Positions 36,696 to 46,325 of a DNA stretch of 64,000 nt are shown here, piece after piece. Numbering within the stretch: position 1 is the stretch's first letter; each line of letters begins with the position of its first letter. The translations under genes and the position numbers were made by a program. The stretch covers positions 1 through 64,000 of the forward strand of contig JAGOVS010000003.1 of the NCBI GenBank assembly GCA_018060625.1. Direction: 5' to 3'. Below the pieces are notes generated by a model. It was not told the origin of the DNA. It did not search any database and worked only from the letters and a program-made list of their open reading frames with translations. The DNA is from Bacteriovorax sp. Its GTDB lineage: Bacteria; Bdellovibrionota; Bacteriovoracia; Bacteriovoracales; Bacteriovoracaceae.

Positions 36696-37664
36696 ATGCC
36701 AAAGAAAACATCGTCCCAAGCAAGTACCAAGAAAAAAAATGAAGTGATTCTTCCAGCTCTTATTTCAGATAAGACTCATCATGACTTGGAAGTTGTTCAT
36801 AAAATATTAAATCAAACTCCTCAATTACCCACTAAGGGGCCAGACCCACTCTCTCAGTATGTCAAAGAGATTAGTCGCTACAAGCTATTAACCAGCGAAG
36901 AAGAAGATGTCCTGTTGAAAGAACTCCAGGAGACAGGAGATATTGAAGTTGCCAAAAAATTAGTTCTCGCTAACTTGCGCTTGGTGGTAAAGATTGCCCT
37001 CGAGTACCGATCGGCCTGGCAAAATGTGATGGATCTGATCCAGGAAGGAAATATTGGTCTGATGAAGGCCGTTTCTAAGTATGACGCAACTAAGGGAGCA
37101 AAGCTTTCCTATTATGCGAGTTGGTGGATTCGCTCCTATATTTTGAAATTTATTTTAGATAATTTTCGCTTGGTTAAAATTGGGACTACGAATGAGCAAA
37201 AAAAGCTTTTTTTTAATCTTCTCAAAGAAAAGGAGCGTCTCGTTGGAATGGGAATTAATCCCGATAATAAATTGATCGGCCAGAATTTAGGGGTTTCAGA
37301 AAAGTCTGTGGCCATTATGGATAAGCGCCTAAGCAGTGGAGGGGGAGAGTTATCCATTGAGGCCAAATTAGATGACGATGGACCAAGCTTGGGTGATGTT
37401 TTGACCAATCAGGATGAAATAGCAATCGATGATCGCTTAGCAGAACTTCAAGGTGTTGAAATTTTAAAAGATCATCTGAAACATTTTCTTGATGATTTAA
37501 AGCAGCGCGACCGCGAAATTTTTGAAAAAAGGCTTCTTTCTGAAGTTCCTGCATCGCTTCAAAGCATTGCTGATCAATATGGAGTCTCCCGGGAGAGAAT
37601 CCGCCAAATTGAAGAGAGACTGATAAACAATTTAAAGGTTTACATGTCTGAATTTATCCGCTAA
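36696..37664 (+). CDS. rpoH: RpoH-like (sigma-32 group) RNA polymerase sigma factor
   Basis: 322 residues. Lys/Ser-rich first 50 residues, then sigma-70 region 1.2/2 (DPLSQYVKEISRYKLLT, ANLRLVVKIALEYRS, DLIQEGNIGLMKAVSKYD, KLSYYASWWIRSYILKFIL), an RpoH-box-like TNEQKKLFFNLLKEKE (about 165-180), and region 4 with the helix-turn-helix VSRERIRQIEERL. It directs polymerase to heat-shock-type promoters in relatives. The symbol is by similarity: the delta-group has several such paralogues and this one may not be the main heat-shock factor. rpsO follows after 79 nt. Confidence 0.75.
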   Translation: MPKKTSSQASTKKKNEVILPALISDKTHHDLEVVHKILNQTPQLPTKGPDPLSQYVKEISRYKLLTSEEEDVLLKELQETGDIEVAKKLVLANLRLVVKIALEYRSAWQNVMDLIQEGNIGLMKAVSKYDATKGAKLSYYASWWIRSYILKFILDNFRLVKIGTTNEQKKLFFNLLKEKERLVGMGINPDNKLIGQNLGVSEKSVAIMDKRLSSGGGELSIEAKLDDDGPSLGDVLTNQDEIAIDDRLAELQGVEILKDHLKHFLDDLKQRDREIFEKRLLSEVPASLQSIADQYGVSRERIRQIEERLINNLKVYMSEFIR

Positions 37665-37743
37665 AACACTAAAACTATTATTAGACACCTTTATTTCGGT
37701 TTAAATCAAGGGATTTTTGCTGGAGCATTGGCGAGGAGACATT

Positions 37744-38022
37744 ATGATTACATTAGCAGAATCAACAAAAATCGTTGCTGAATTTGGAAAAGAATTCGGC
37801 TCATCAGAAAAAGACAGTGGATGTACGGCCGTTCAAGTTGCTCTTGTTACAGCACGTATCAACAATCTTGCTCCACACTTTGCAAAAAACAAGCACGACT
37901 ACTCTGGAAACAGAGGTCTATTAAAATTGATTGGTCAAAGAAAGAGACTTCTTTCTTATATTTCAAGAACAGATGAGAAAAAGTATCAAGCGCTCATCAA
38001 GAAACTAGGTCTAAGAAAATAA
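37744..38022 (+). CDS. rpsO: 30S ribosomal protein S15
   Basis: 92 residues from ATG 37744, preceded by GAGGAG; the longer frame from 37717 reads through this site. Diagnostic: QVALVTARINNLAPHF, HDYSGNRGLLKLIGQRKRLLSYI. It binds 16S rRNA helix h22 early in subunit assembly. A strong terminator follows at 38035-38062, then pnp, the near-universal rpsO-pnp order. Confidence 0.97.
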   Translation: MITLAESTKIVAEFGKEFGSSEKDSGCTAVQVALVTARINNLAPHFAKNKHDYSGNRGLLKLIGQRKRLLSYISRTDEKKYQALIKKLGLRK

Positions 38023-38034
38023 AAAAATAAACCA

Positions 38035-38062
38035 AAAAAAGGAACCTTCGGGTTCCTTTTTT
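38035..38062 (+). terminator. Intrinsic terminator after rpsO
   Basis: Stem GGAACC/GGTTCC extended by A/T pairs, UUCG tetraloop at 38047-38050, then six T. A textbook structure, 12 nt after the rpsO stop. Partial read-through into pnp is usual for this gene pair. Confidence 0.93.
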
Positions 38063-38235
38063 GTTTTTAACAGTTAAACTATAACCAAACGGAAAGCCTT
38101 CATTTTTTAGGTGTGGAATTGAGGGATATTTGAAGGATGTGGATTCGTTTGCCAAGACACATCTTTGAAGTATCTTTTAAATCCAACTAAAAAATTAAAG
38201 TCTTTCCATCAACATGTTCAAGATGGAGATTTTCA

Positions 38236-40362
38236 ATGAACGAAAACAAAAAAGAGTACAAATTAAATTATGGTGGAAAAGAAGTCACCATCGAAACAGG
38301 TCGTCTTGCTAAGCAAGCAGATGGTGCTGTTCTCGTTAGCTGTAATGGAACGCAAGTTCTAGTTGCTGTTTGTTCGGCCCGCGAACTAAAAGATGGTCAG
38401 GATTTTTTCCCTTTACTGGTTGAATACCAAGAAAAATTTTACGGGGCCGGAAAATTCTTAGGTGGATTCATGAAGCGCGAAAACCGCCCTTCAACGGCAG
38501 AGATTTTAACTTGCAGAATTATTGACCGCGGTCTTCGCCCAATGTTCCCCTCAGATTATATGTTCGACACTGTCGTAACATGCTCTGTCCTTTCTTATAA
38601 CGAATCAGGAGATCCAGAAGTCCTCGCGGGTCTTGGAGCTTCAGCGGCCATCGCTATTTCAGACATTCCTTTTTCAGCTTCTCTTGGGACTTGTAAAGTG
38701 GGTCGCATCGATGGCGTTCTTACGATCAATCCTAATTTTGCAGATTGGGAAAAATCAGATTTAGAAATTGCCATCACTGCTTCAAAAGACGCCATCTTAA
38801 TGGTTGAAGGTGAAGCGAAAATCGTTCCTGAAAAGGAAGTTTTGGCAGCAATCAATTTTGGACACGATCAAATTAAACAATTTTGTGCCGTTGTTGATCA
38901 AATGCAAAAAGAAATTGGAAAAAAGAAGCGGACCTACACTTCTGCTGAAGCAAACACGACTTTGAGTGCTAAAGTCGCTGCTGATTTCACAACGACAGCG
39001 CGAACTGCTTTAGGAATCAATGATAAGATGCAACGCCAAGAGGCCGTGCGAGCACTTAATAAATCTGTTGCTGACGCCATCAAAGCTGATCCGGCCGCAT
39101 TTGGTTTAAAAGACGATAAAGGAGCTTCAAAAGAAGCTTATAAGGCCGTAGATGGTCTTTTATACGATATGATGAGAAATGATATTCTCTCAGAAGGAAA
39201 AAGAATTGCGGGCAGAAAATTAGACGAAGTCAGAAAAATTGAAACGGAAGTGAGTATTCTCAATGCTCCTCATGGATCGTCTTTATTTACTCGTGGTGAA
39301 ACGCAAGTCATGGCGACTGTTACTGTCGGTGGGTCTCTTGGAGATCAAATGAGTGACCGAATCACTGGTCTTTCGTATAGCAAATTCTATCTTCACTATA
39401 ACTTTCCAGGGTTCTCTGTTGGTGAGGCCAAGGGATCGCGTGGAGCTGGAAGACGTGAATTAGGACATGGAAACCTTGCAGAGCGGGCCCTTAAAGCGGT
39501 TATGCCTCCTCAAGAAAAATTCGCCTATACAACAAGAATTGTGTGTGAAGTTTTAGAATCAAATGGTTCAAGTTCAATGGGTTCAGTTTGTTCGGGCTCA
39601 ATGGCCCTAATGGATGCAGGTATTCCGATTGTTAATCCAGTAGCAGGTATTGCGATGGGATTAATCACTGATGGGTCAAGATATAAAATTCTCACTGATA
39701 TCTTAGGGGATGAAGATCATCTAGGAGATTTGGATTTTAAAGTTGCTGGAACAAAAGACGGAGTGACGGCGATTCAGATGGATATCAAAATTACAGGTCT
39801 TACTCCTCAAATTATTGAAGATGCTATTGGCCAAGCTTATAAGGGAAGAATGCATATCTTAGGGGAAATGGCGAAAACAATTTCTTCTTCAAGAGATGGA
39901 TTTAAGCCAGGTGTTCCAACAATCATGACGGTTAATATTCCAACGGATAAAATTGGAGCTTTAATTGGTCCTGGTGGAAAAAACATCAAGAAGCTTCAAG
40001 AAGAATATAAAGTGACAATTGAAATCACAGAAGAAGGAATGGTAAAAGTTCTGGGTTCTGATACAGACATTCTTAATAAATGTATCACGGCCATCGATCT
40101 TCAGATCAATGGACCTGCCATTGGTTCAATTTTTACAGCTCGAGTTGACTCGATTAAAGAATACGGAGCGTTTGTTGAGTTCGCTGGTATTTCTGGATTG
40201 GTTCACGTCTCTGAACTCTCAGATGACCGCGTACAAAATGTTGCGGATTACTTGAATGAAGGTGAAATGATTCAAGTAAAAGTTATGGAAATTGATAAAA
40301 TGGGACGTATTAAATTATCAGCGAAAGCTGTTCAATCCGTTAAAAAGAAAGAAGGCAAATAG
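38236..40362 (+). CDS. pnp: Polyribonucleotide nucleotidyltransferase (PNPase)
   Basis: 708 residues, ATG after GGAGATTTTCA. Two RNase PH domains, a KH domain (IPTDKIGALIGPGGKNIKKL, about 570-590) and a C-terminal S1 domain (IKEYGAFVEFAGISGLVHVSEL). It degrades RNA phosphorolytically from the 3' end. The 5' leader (38070-38235) is about 165 nt and may hold the usual RNase III and PNPase autocontrol site, but I see only a weak GATGTG/CACATC pairing there. It heads a five-gene operon: pnp, dut, small protein, ferredoxin-like, lysophospholipase-like. Confidence 0.97.
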   Translation: MNENKKEYKLNYGGKEVTIETGRLAKQADGAVLVSCNGTQVLVAVCSARELKDGQDFFPLLVEYQEKFYGAGKFLGGFMKRENRPSTAEILTCRIIDRGLRPMFPSDYMFDTVVTCSVLSYNESGDPEVLAGLGASAAIAISDIPFSASLGTCKVGRIDGVLTINPNFADWEKSDLEIAITASKDAILMVEGEAKIVPEKEVLAAINFGHDQIKQFCAVVDQMQKEIGKKKRTYTSAEANTTLSAKVAADFTTTARTALGINDKMQRQEAVRALNKSVADAIKADPAAFGLKDDKGASKEAYKAVDGLLYDMMRNDILSEGKRIAGRKLDEVRKIETEVSILNAPHGSSLFTRGETQVMATVTVGGSLGDQMSDRITGLSYSKFYLHYNFPGFSVGEAKGSRGAGRRELGHGNLAERALKAVMPPQEKFAYTTRIVCEVLESNGSSSMGSVCSGSMALMDAGIPIVNPVAGIAMGLITDGSRYKILTDILGDEDHLGDLDFKVAGTKDGVTAIQMDIKITGLTPQIIEDAIGQAYKGRMHILGEMAKTISSSRDGFKPGVPTIMTVNIPTDKIGALIGPGGKNIKKLQEEYKVTIEITEEGMVKVLGSDTDILNKCITAIDLQINGPAIGSIFTARVDSIKEYGAFVEFAGISGLVHVSELSDDRVQNVADYLNEGEMIQVKVMEIDKMGRIKLSAKAVQSVKKKEGK

Positions 40363-40820
40363 TGATACCTGTAAAAGTTAAAAAGCTCTCTCATTATGAT
40401 GAGAGCTTTCCTCTTCCTACTTACGAAACGACTGGAGCTGCTGGGGCCGACGTTCGCGCCAGTCTTGGGGCCGGTGAGAGTTTATTGATTAAACCAGGGG
40501 AGCGAGTACTCGTTCCCACTGGTCTTTCCATGGAAATTCCCCATGGCTTTGAAGTTCAAGTTCGCCCTCGTTCGGGACTTTCATTTAAGACGGGACTCAT
40601 GGTCGTCAACGCACCAGGGACAATTGACTGCGATTATCGTGGTGAAGTGAAAATCATTTTGGGAAATCTTGGTGCCAAAGAAGAAATCATCAATCATGGC
40701 GATCGAGTGGCCCAGCTTGTATTGGCCCCTGTGACTCAGGCCCATTACATGGTCTCAAGCGAAGAGCTCTCAGAAACCTCCAGAGGGACTGGGGGTTTTG
40801 GCTCAACTGGAAAGAATTAA
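40362..40820 (+). CDS. dut: dUTP diphosphatase
   Basis: 152 residues. GTG start shares its G with the pnp stop codon, so it is translationally coupled. All five trimeric dUTPase motifs are visible: GAAGADVRA, RPRSGLSF, NAPGTIDCDYRGE with the catalytic Asp and Tyr, DRVAQLVL, and the C-terminal arm RGTGGFGSTG. It hydrolyses dUTP to dUMP, keeping uracil out of DNA. Normal length. Confidence 0.96.
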   Translation: MIPVKVKKLSHYDESFPLPTYETTGAAGADVRASLGAGESLLIKPGERVLVPTGLSMEIPHGFEVQVRPRSGLSFKTGLMVVNAPGTIDCDYRGEVKIILGNLGAKEEIINHGDRVAQLVLAPVTQAHYMVSSEELSETSRGTGGFGSTGKN

Positions 40821-40826
40821 GGATTA

Positions 40827-41117
40827 ATGATTATGGGATTAAAGATAGATTATAAGATGGTCAATGGACCTAAAGAAGCCTATGACAAAGTCAAATCATT
40901 GATAACTCCAGAGTATATTCAGAAGTTTCAAGTGAAGGCCGATGTCTCTTGTGATGACACTAAAAAAATTGTGAAGGCCTCTGGGTCTGGATTTACCTTA
41001 ACACTGCAATTTCTTGAGTCACACTGTGATGTCGATTTAGAACTTTCTCTCATTTTAAGAGCACTGAAATCAAAGATTTTAGAAAAAATCGAACATCAAA
41101 TTACGAAGAATTTATAG
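40827..41117 (+). CDS. Small protein, possibly polyhydroxyalkanoic-acid-system-like
   Basis: 96 residues, ATG 40827 after AAGGATTA. Beta-strand pattern in the middle (KKIVKASGSGFTLTLQF) and a C-terminal amphipathic part (DLELSLILRALKSKILEKIEHQI) resembling the small PHA-granule-region family, whose members are small alpha/beta proteins. The similarity is weak and no PHA genes are near. Cytosolic, in the pnp operon with 6-7 nt gaps on both sides, so certainly translated. Function unknown. Confidence 0.6.
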   Translation: MIMGLKIDYKMVNGPKEAYDKVKSLITPEYIQKFQVKADVSCDDTKKIVKASGSGFTLTLQFLESHCDVDLELSLILRALKSKILEKIEHQITKNL

Positions 41118-41124
41118 GATCTAT

Positions 41125-41847
41125 ATGAGTAAACAATATAAAGTCACTCTAAGACCTTCAGGCGCTGTCGTTGAAGTCGAAGAGGGGAAAAATTTATTAA
41201 GCTGTCTGAGAGAACAAAATATTTATATCAAGTCTAGTTGCGGAGGACATGCAACGTGCTCTGATTGTATTATAAAAGTCGTGGCCGGAGAAGATTATAT
41301 AACTCCACCACCCTTTGATGAACTTAAGCTTCTTGGCAATGTTTTTCATATCACCAAAGAGCGCCTGGCCTGTCAAGTTTGTGTGACTGGCGGGGATGTT
41401 ACGATTGATATCGCAAAACACGATAAAGCAACTGATGAAGATAAATTAAAAAATAAAGCATCTCTTTATTCAAAAAAAAAGAAAGTTCATACAAGGGTCA
41501 GAAAAGAAAATGAAATTGAAAAAATAAGAGCTGATAAAGAGCTTGAACGCGAAGAGTTTGATCGTGTTCAAAAACAAAAAACTGAAGACTGGAAAAATCA
41601 TTGGGAAAAAGAAAAAGAGGGCCCTCTTACTCCCAAGAGGCTCGCAGGAGGCAAGCGCCCTAAGTTTTTTGATACAGATAAAGTTGATTATGAAAAAAAT
41701 GATTATACACGGCCGCTATCACCTGAAAAACAAAAGTTAAGGGATGAGCGATTGGCCGATAAACGTAAAGAAAGTACTGTCGAGACAAAGCAGGTTGATA
41801 AAACGATTTCAGACTCAGAGAAAGATTTTAAAAAATTTCGAGGCTAA
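41125..41847 (+). CDS. 2Fe-2S ferredoxin-domain protein with long charged tail
   Basis: 240 residues. Residues 1-98 form a plant-type [2Fe-2S] ferredoxin domain: Cys39, Cys45 and Cys48 (CX5CX2C) in SSCGGHATCSDC, and Cys83 in RLACQVC. The remaining 140 residues are extremely charged (KKKKVHTRVRKENEIEKI..., many Lys/Glu/Asp), predicted helical or disordered and without further Cys. The tail may bind RNA or nucleic acid, or act as a spacer. Electron donor role likely; partner unknown. Operon position after pnp and dut makes an RNA link tempting but unproven. Confidence 0.75.
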   Translation: MSKQYKVTLRPSGAVVEVEEGKNLLSCLREQNIYIKSSCGGHATCSDCIIKVVAGEDYITPPPFDELKLLGNVFHITKERLACQVCVTGGDVTIDIAKHDKATDEDKLKNKASLYSKKKKVHTRVRKENEIEKIRADKELEREEFDRVQKQKTEDWKNHWEKEKEGPLTPKRLAGGKRPKFFDTDKVDYEKNDYTRPLSPEKQKLRDERLADKRKESTVETKQVDKTISDSEKDFKKFRG

Positions 41848-41857
41848 GGAGATCTTA

Positions 41858-42862
41858 ATGAAAACGATTGCCCTTCTTTGTGTATTGCTTCTCTCTCAAA
41901 ACGTGTTTGGCATAAGTGAAAAAAATTATGAACTCAATTATGCCATAAAAGTCCTCCCATTTCTTTTAAGGATGCAAGAAGGGACTTTTACCGGTCAAGA
42001 AAATATCTCAATTCATTACCGACATTATATTCAAAAAGAAGCTAAGAATTGCCTGATGATTCTTCCGGGAAGATCTGAGCCTGTAGAGAAATATGCAGAA
42101 GTTATCTACGATCTTCATCAAACACCTTCTGGAAAAAATCTTAATTTCTTTTTATTAGATCACAGAGGGCAAGGACAATCTGCTCGAATGACTTCACCAA
42201 GCGACATGGGGCATATCGATGAGTTCGAAAATTATATTCTCGATCTTGAAACGTTTATGAAATTGATGAAGCTAGGTGAGCGGTGTGAACATAAGTTCTT
42301 ATTGGCCCACTCGATGGGAGCAGGGATTGGAACTTCTTTTATTTTGAAATACCCAAATAGCTTTGAAAAAGTGGCCTTTGTTTCACCAATGCTTAAGATT
42401 CAGACAGGGGATTATTCTTATGCTGTGGCAAGGGCGATCGTTCAAGCTCAAAATTTGATTGGGCGAGGGGATCAATTTGCCATAGGACAAATGGGTTATA
42501 ATCCTGATGCCACATTTGAAAAAAATAAGGTCACGACGAGCCCCGCAAGGTTTAAAATGTCGCAAGCTCTGAATGATCTTTATCCAAAGACCAGACTTGG
42601 AGGCGTTTCAAATCGATTTGTGCTTGAAACAATGCGCGGGACTAATCCTCTTCGATCACGATACCATCTGATATCTGCTCCTCTGCTGGTATTTACTGCT
42701 GGCATCGAAAACTATTCTGTCCCAGAAGAAATGACAAGGTTATGCTCTGAATCCGCAAATTGTCGGCCCTCTTTTTTTGCTCAAGCAAAACATGAGATTC
42801 TAATGGAACGTGATGAGTTTAGAGATCAAGTCATTAAAGAGCTCGAAAATTTTTTTCAGTAA
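41858..42862 (+). CDS. Exported alpha/beta hydrolase, lysophospholipase-like
   Basis: 334 residues from ATG 41858 after AAGGAGATC; an in-frame start at 41744 would overlap the ferredoxin gene and hide the signal peptide. Signal peptide ends near VFG (18). PldB-like lipase pattern: DHRGQGQSAR (101-110), nucleophile Ser152 in AHSMGAG, late segment FTAGIENYSVPEE where the acid would lie, and catalytic His in QAKHEILME. It probably cleaves lysophospholipids or monoacylglycerols in the periplasm or outside. Last gene of the pnp operon; its stop is 3 nt from the convergent gene. Confidence 0.75.
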   Translation: MKTIALLCVLLLSQNVFGISEKNYELNYAIKVLPFLLRMQEGTFTGQENISIHYRHYIQKEAKNCLMILPGRSEPVEKYAEVIYDLHQTPSGKNLNFFLLDHRGQGQSARMTSPSDMGHIDEFENYILDLETFMKLMKLGERCEHKFLLAHSMGAGIGTSFILKYPNSFEKVAFVSPMLKIQTGDYSYAVARAIVQAQNLIGRGDQFAIGQMGYNPDATFEKNKVTTSPARFKMSQALNDLYPKTRLGGVSNRFVLETMRGTNPLRSRYHLISAPLLVFTAGIENYSVPEEMTRLCSESANCRPSFFAQAKHEILMERDEFRDQVIKELENFFQ

Positions 42863-42865
42863 AAT

Positions 42866-43435
42866 TTAATATCGATCCAGCAGATCTTTTAATTTTAAAA
42901 GATCTGCCTTTCGTGAATGACGGTCTATTAAAATATCCACTCCCGCACTTTTTGCCTTCAGTTCAAAATAACCTCTATTTTCAAAGGCCTTAAGTTCAGT
43001 TTTGTTATAGATTTTGGCCATGTTTGGTGAATCCATGAAGTGGTTTACACTAAGGGCCTCAGAGGAGTCTAATAGGATTGTTTTTTGAGCGACAGGAATA
43101 AAAAATATTTTGTAAATTAATTTGAGTTTGTTGCCAGATTTTTTGATTTGCTTTTCATAGAAAAAAAATCCTAAGAGAATGATGGGTGTTAAAATTAAGG
43201 TAAATTTTACCATGAGCCCCAGGGCCACCAATCCCTTGTCCTGATAAGAAATGAGCTTGTCTAAAGTCGACCTTGAGGCAAGCCACATACTGGCCAGAAC
43301 AATGAGGCCTGCGGCCAAATAGCCCCAAAAAATATAGGGAAGACCAAAGGTTTTTAGGATAATTGTTTTATCTTCTTTGATCTCGACTCGATCCCCTTCA
43401 TTTTCGCTTACTGGAAAGATGTACATTAGTCCCAT
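42866..43435 (-). CDS. Membrane protein of unknown function, two transmembrane segments
   Basis: 189 residues, ATG 43435 after AGGATTTTC. Two hydrophobic helices (about 35-53 and 70-92) are followed by a cytoplasmic or periplasmic beta-rich domain of about 95 residues (ILLDSSEALSVNHF... RHSRKADLLKLKDLL) that resembles a PH-like fold in strand pattern only. It lies 77 nt downstream of dppF on the same strand and may be expressed with it. No family recognised. Confidence 0.5.
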   Translation of the reverse strand: MGLMYIFPVSENEGDRVEIKEDKTIILKTFGLPYIFWGYLAAGLIVLASMWLASRSTLDKLISYQDKGLVALGLMVKFTLILTPIILLGFFFYEKQIKKSGNKLKLIYKIFFIPVAQKTILLDSSEALSVNHFMDSPNMAKIYNKTELKAFENRGYFELKAKSAGVDILIDRHSRKADLLKLKDLLDRY

Positions 43436-43512
43436 ATGAAAATCCTAAATTCTTTACTGTTTGAAGGCCTATCATAGAAGTTCAGGGCCAGAAAATAAAG
43501 GCAAATCCTTCA

Positions 43513-44457
43513 TTATGCATTAAAGCAGGCCACTTCTCGTCCCTCAATATTTTTCAGCAATGGAGTATTTTCTTTACATTGCTCAGACACACTTGGGCAA
43601 CGTGATTGAAATGCACATCCTCTCGGCAAATGGTGGGGAGAAGGGAGCTCTCCTGAGATTATAGGAGTGTGATTTTTATTTTCTTGATTGGTTGAAGGAG
43701 CACTCTCTAATAGGATTTTGGTGTAAGGGTGAAGAGGGTTGTTAAAAATATGGTTTCGGTCACCATATTCCACGACACGACCTAAATACATGACTAAAAT
43801 TCGATCAGACATATGTTGGATGACTGAGAGATCGTGAGAGATAAAGAGATAGGAAAGGGAGAATTCCTCTTGAAGTTCGAGCAAAAGATTTAAAACCTGG
43901 GCCTGGATAGAAACATCTAAGGCAGAGACGGGTTCGTCGAGAATGAGAATTTGGGGTTGAAGCATGAGGGATCTGGCAATACCCAGACGCTGGCGCTGCC
44001 CACCACTGAAATGGTGAGGATAGCGTTTTGAAAACTCCTCGCGAAGTCCTACTTTTTTCATCATGCTAAAGACGAGCTCACTTATCTCTTCTTCTGATTT
44101 ATCTGTATTTATGTAAAGTGGGTCGGCAATGATATCAAAGGCCTTTTTTCTGGGGTTGAGTGATTGATAAGGATCTTGGAAAACCATTTGAATGGCCGAA
44201 TGAAAATCCTTACTGCTCATTTGATCAAAATCTTTTTCAAGGAATTCGATTTGACCTCTTGTTTTGGTTTCTAATTTCGTCAATACTTTTGCCAGAGTGC
44301 TTTTCCCACATCCAGATTCGCCTACGATCCCCAGGGTTTCTTTTCTTCCCAAATGAAAGTGGATGTCAGTTAAGGCCTGAAGCTTTAATGACGGTTTTAA
44401 AAATTTTTTGATGTCGTACGTTTTATCAAGATTTGAAACTTTTAATAAATGATTCAT
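43513..44457 (-). CDS. dppF: Dipeptide ABC transporter ATP-binding protein DppF
   Basis: 314 residues. Walker A GESGCGKS, signature FSGGQRQR, Walker B LILDEPVSALD, H-loop ISHDLS, and the OppF/DppF C-terminal extension with a Cys-containing GCAFQSRCP. It powers peptide uptake with DppD. Start codon overlaps the dppD stop by 4 nt. Last gene of the transporter set. Confidence 0.92.
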   Translation of the reverse strand: MNHLLKVSNLDKTYDIKKFLKPSLKLQALTDIHFHLGRKETLGIVGESGCGKSTLAKVLTKLETKTRGQIEFLEKDFDQMSSKDFHSAIQMVFQDPYQSLNPRKKAFDIIADPLYINTDKSEEEISELVFSMMKKVGLREEFSKRYPHHFSGGQRQRLGIARSLMLQPQILILDEPVSALDVSIQAQVLNLLLELQEEFSLSYLFISHDLSVIQHMSDRILVMYLGRVVEYGDRNHIFNNPLHPYTKILLESAPSTNQENKNHTPIISGELPSPHHLPRGCAFQSRCPSVSEQCKENTPLLKNIEGREVACFNA

Positions 44458-45440
44458 GGATGGGCCTCACTTAGAGGGTAAAGGCATCGGACATTATTCT
44501 CAAGAGCAATGGACATTTTTGAGCAATTGTCTTGGATGATTGGGCAACGAGGGTGAAATTGACATCCAGACGGCCTTTGGTGAAAGGCCGGGACGATTCC
44601 TGAAATAGAAGGAAGTTTGCTTTTTGCTTCTCTTATGAGTGCACCAGGGCGCGAGGCGAGAAGACCTTTTGTATAGGGGTGATGAGGGTGAGAGATTAAC
44701 GATTTAGTGTCTCCACTTTCTATTATCTCTCCTGCGTACATGACTTGAACTCTGTCACTATATTCGCTGACGACTCCGAGATCGTGAGTGACAAGGATAA
44801 TCGACATATTATTTTTTTCTTGTAGTGATTTTAAAAGCATCAAAATTTGTTTTTGAATGGTTACGTCTAGGGCCGTCGTTGGTTCGTCAGCAATAAGTAA
44901 CTTGGGTGAGGTTGAGATGGCCATGGCAATCATTACTCTTTGGGCCATGCCACCAGAAAGCTCAAAGGGATAGGCCTTCATTCGCTCTTTCGGGGAAGGG
45001 ATTCCAACCAAAGAGAGAAGGTCGATCGCTTTTTCTCTGGCCACTTTTTTAGTCAATCGTGTATGGGCCAGAATTGTTTCTACAATTTGAAATTCAACAG
45101 TAAGAAAAGGATTAAGGGCCGTCATCGGATCTTGAAATATCATGGAAATTTCTTTTCCTCTGATTTCTTGCCACTGTGATTCAGAAAGATTTAGGAGATC
45201 TCTATTGTTAAACTGACAAAGATGCGCCTGAACTTTAGAGTTCTCTCCAAGAATGCCCATCAGGGCGAGATTTGTGATGCTCTTGCCAGATCCAGATTCT
45301 CCAACAACTCCTAGCATTTCACCTTGCTTAAGAGTAAAAGAGAGGTCCCTTACAGCGTGAATGGGTTTAGGATTTTTATCTGATTGAAAAAAAATATTCA
45401 ACTTATCTACTTCTATTAGCCATTCATTTTTGATCGTCAT
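44454..45440 (-). CDS. dppD: Dipeptide ABC transporter ATP-binding protein DppD
   Basis: 328 residues. Walker A GESGSGKS, signature LSGGMAQR, Walker [13 protein letters not shown] and the OppD/DppD C-terminal domain with four Cys around GCQFHPRCP, which in some homologues bind an Fe-S cluster. Pairs with DppF at the inner membrane. It starts 11 nt after dppC. Confidence 0.92.
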   Translation of the reverse strand: MTIKNEWLIEVDKLNIFFQSDKNPKPIHAVRDLSFTLKQGEMLGVVGESGSGKSITNLALMGILGENSKVQAHLCQFNNRDLLNLSESQWQEIRGKEISMIFQDPMTALNPFLTVEFQIVETILAHTRLTKKVAREKAIDLLSLVGIPSPKERMKAYPFELSGGMAQRVMIAMAISTSPKLLIADEPTTALDVTIQKQILMLLKSLQEKNNMSIILVTHDLGVVSEYSDRVQVMYAGEIIESGDTKSLISHPHHPYTKGLLASRPGALIREAKSKLPSISGIVPAFHQRPSGCQFHPRCPIIQDNCSKMSIALENNVRCLYPLSEAHP

Positions 45441-45451
45441 TCAATGATCCT

Positions 45452-46318
45452 CTAATTCTGTTTTTTCAGGCGTGGATCAAGAGCATCTCTTAGGCCATCA
45501 CCTAGCAGGTTGAACGATAATACTGTCAACAAAATACATAGACCCGGAAGCGTGACCATCCAGGGAGAGGAGTCAATAAAACTTCGGGCATCAGAAAGCA
45601 TTGTTCCCCATTCTGACATGGGGGCCTGAGCACCAAGGCCTAGAAAGCCTAAGGCCGCACAATTAAGGATTCCATCACTAAATCCTAAGCTCGCTTGAAC
45701 AATAAGAGGGGCCATGCAGTTTGGGAGGATTTCTCTAAACATAATCCGGAAGGAGCCCGCTCCAAAAAGCTTTGCAGCAAAAACATATTGTCGAGTCTTT
45801 TCAACCATGACTTGCGCACGAATAATGCGAATGAAGTTTGGAGCTGCAACAACTGCAACAGCGATAATGGCATTGGTGATGCCTGGACCTAGAACGGCCA
45901 CGATGACGATGGCAAAGAGAATACTGGGTAAAGACATGATGAGATCCGTAAGTCTCATAATCACTCTATCGATAACACCTCCGTAAAATCCCGCTAATAC
46001 ACCTAAGAGGGTTCCACTAACGAGAGCGATCACAACGACACTAAGGCCTACTGCAAGTGAAATTCTAGATCCGTAGATAAGTCTGCTTAAGAGATCTCTG
46101 CCTAAGTCATCAGTGCCAAAAAGGAATTCCCTTTTTCCTCCTTCTAGGAAGCTGGGGGGAAGGCGTAGATGCTCAGTAAAAATCTCGGATGGATTATGAG
46201 GGGCAATGATTGGTGCCAAGAGTGCGATAAATAGACTTGTGAGAATGATGATCAAACCAATCATTGCTCCGCGGTTTTTTTTGAGTTCGAAATAGAGTTC
46301 TCTAAAAAATAATTTCAT
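45452..46318 (-). CDS. dppC: Dipeptide ABC transporter permease DppC
   Basis: 288 residues with about six hydrophobic helices. The N-terminal OppC-type segment (RGAMIGLIIILTS) and the EAA-like loop GAGSFRIMFREILPNCMAPLIV contact the ATPases. FGTDDLGRDLLSRLIYGSR is diagnostic of DppC/OppC. 7 nt after dppB. Confidence 0.93.
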   Translation of the reverse strand: MKLFFRELYFELKKNRGAMIGLIIILTSLFIALLAPIIAPHNPSEIFTEHLRLPPSFLEGGKREFLFGTDDLGRDLLSRLIYGSRISLAVGLSVVVIALVSGTLLGVLAGFYGGVIDRVIMRLTDLIMSLPSILFAIVIVAVLGPGITNAIIAVAVVAAPNFIRIIRAQVMVEKTRQYVFAAKLFGAGSFRIMFREILPNCMAPLIVQASLGFSDGILNCAALGFLGLGAQAPMSEWGTMLSDARSFIDSSPWMVTLPGLCILLTVLSFNLLGDGLRDALDPRLKKQN

Positions 46319-46325
46319 TGTATTT

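Noticed and set aside
38130-38170. GATGTG/CACATC pairing in the pnp leader as an autoregulatory hairpin
   Set aside because: Only six pairs with a long loop; too weak to call from sequence alone.
41744-41857. Upstream extension of the lysophospholipase-like protein
   Set aside because: It overlaps the end of the ferredoxin gene and hides a clear signal peptide that starts at ATG 41858 behind AAGGAG.
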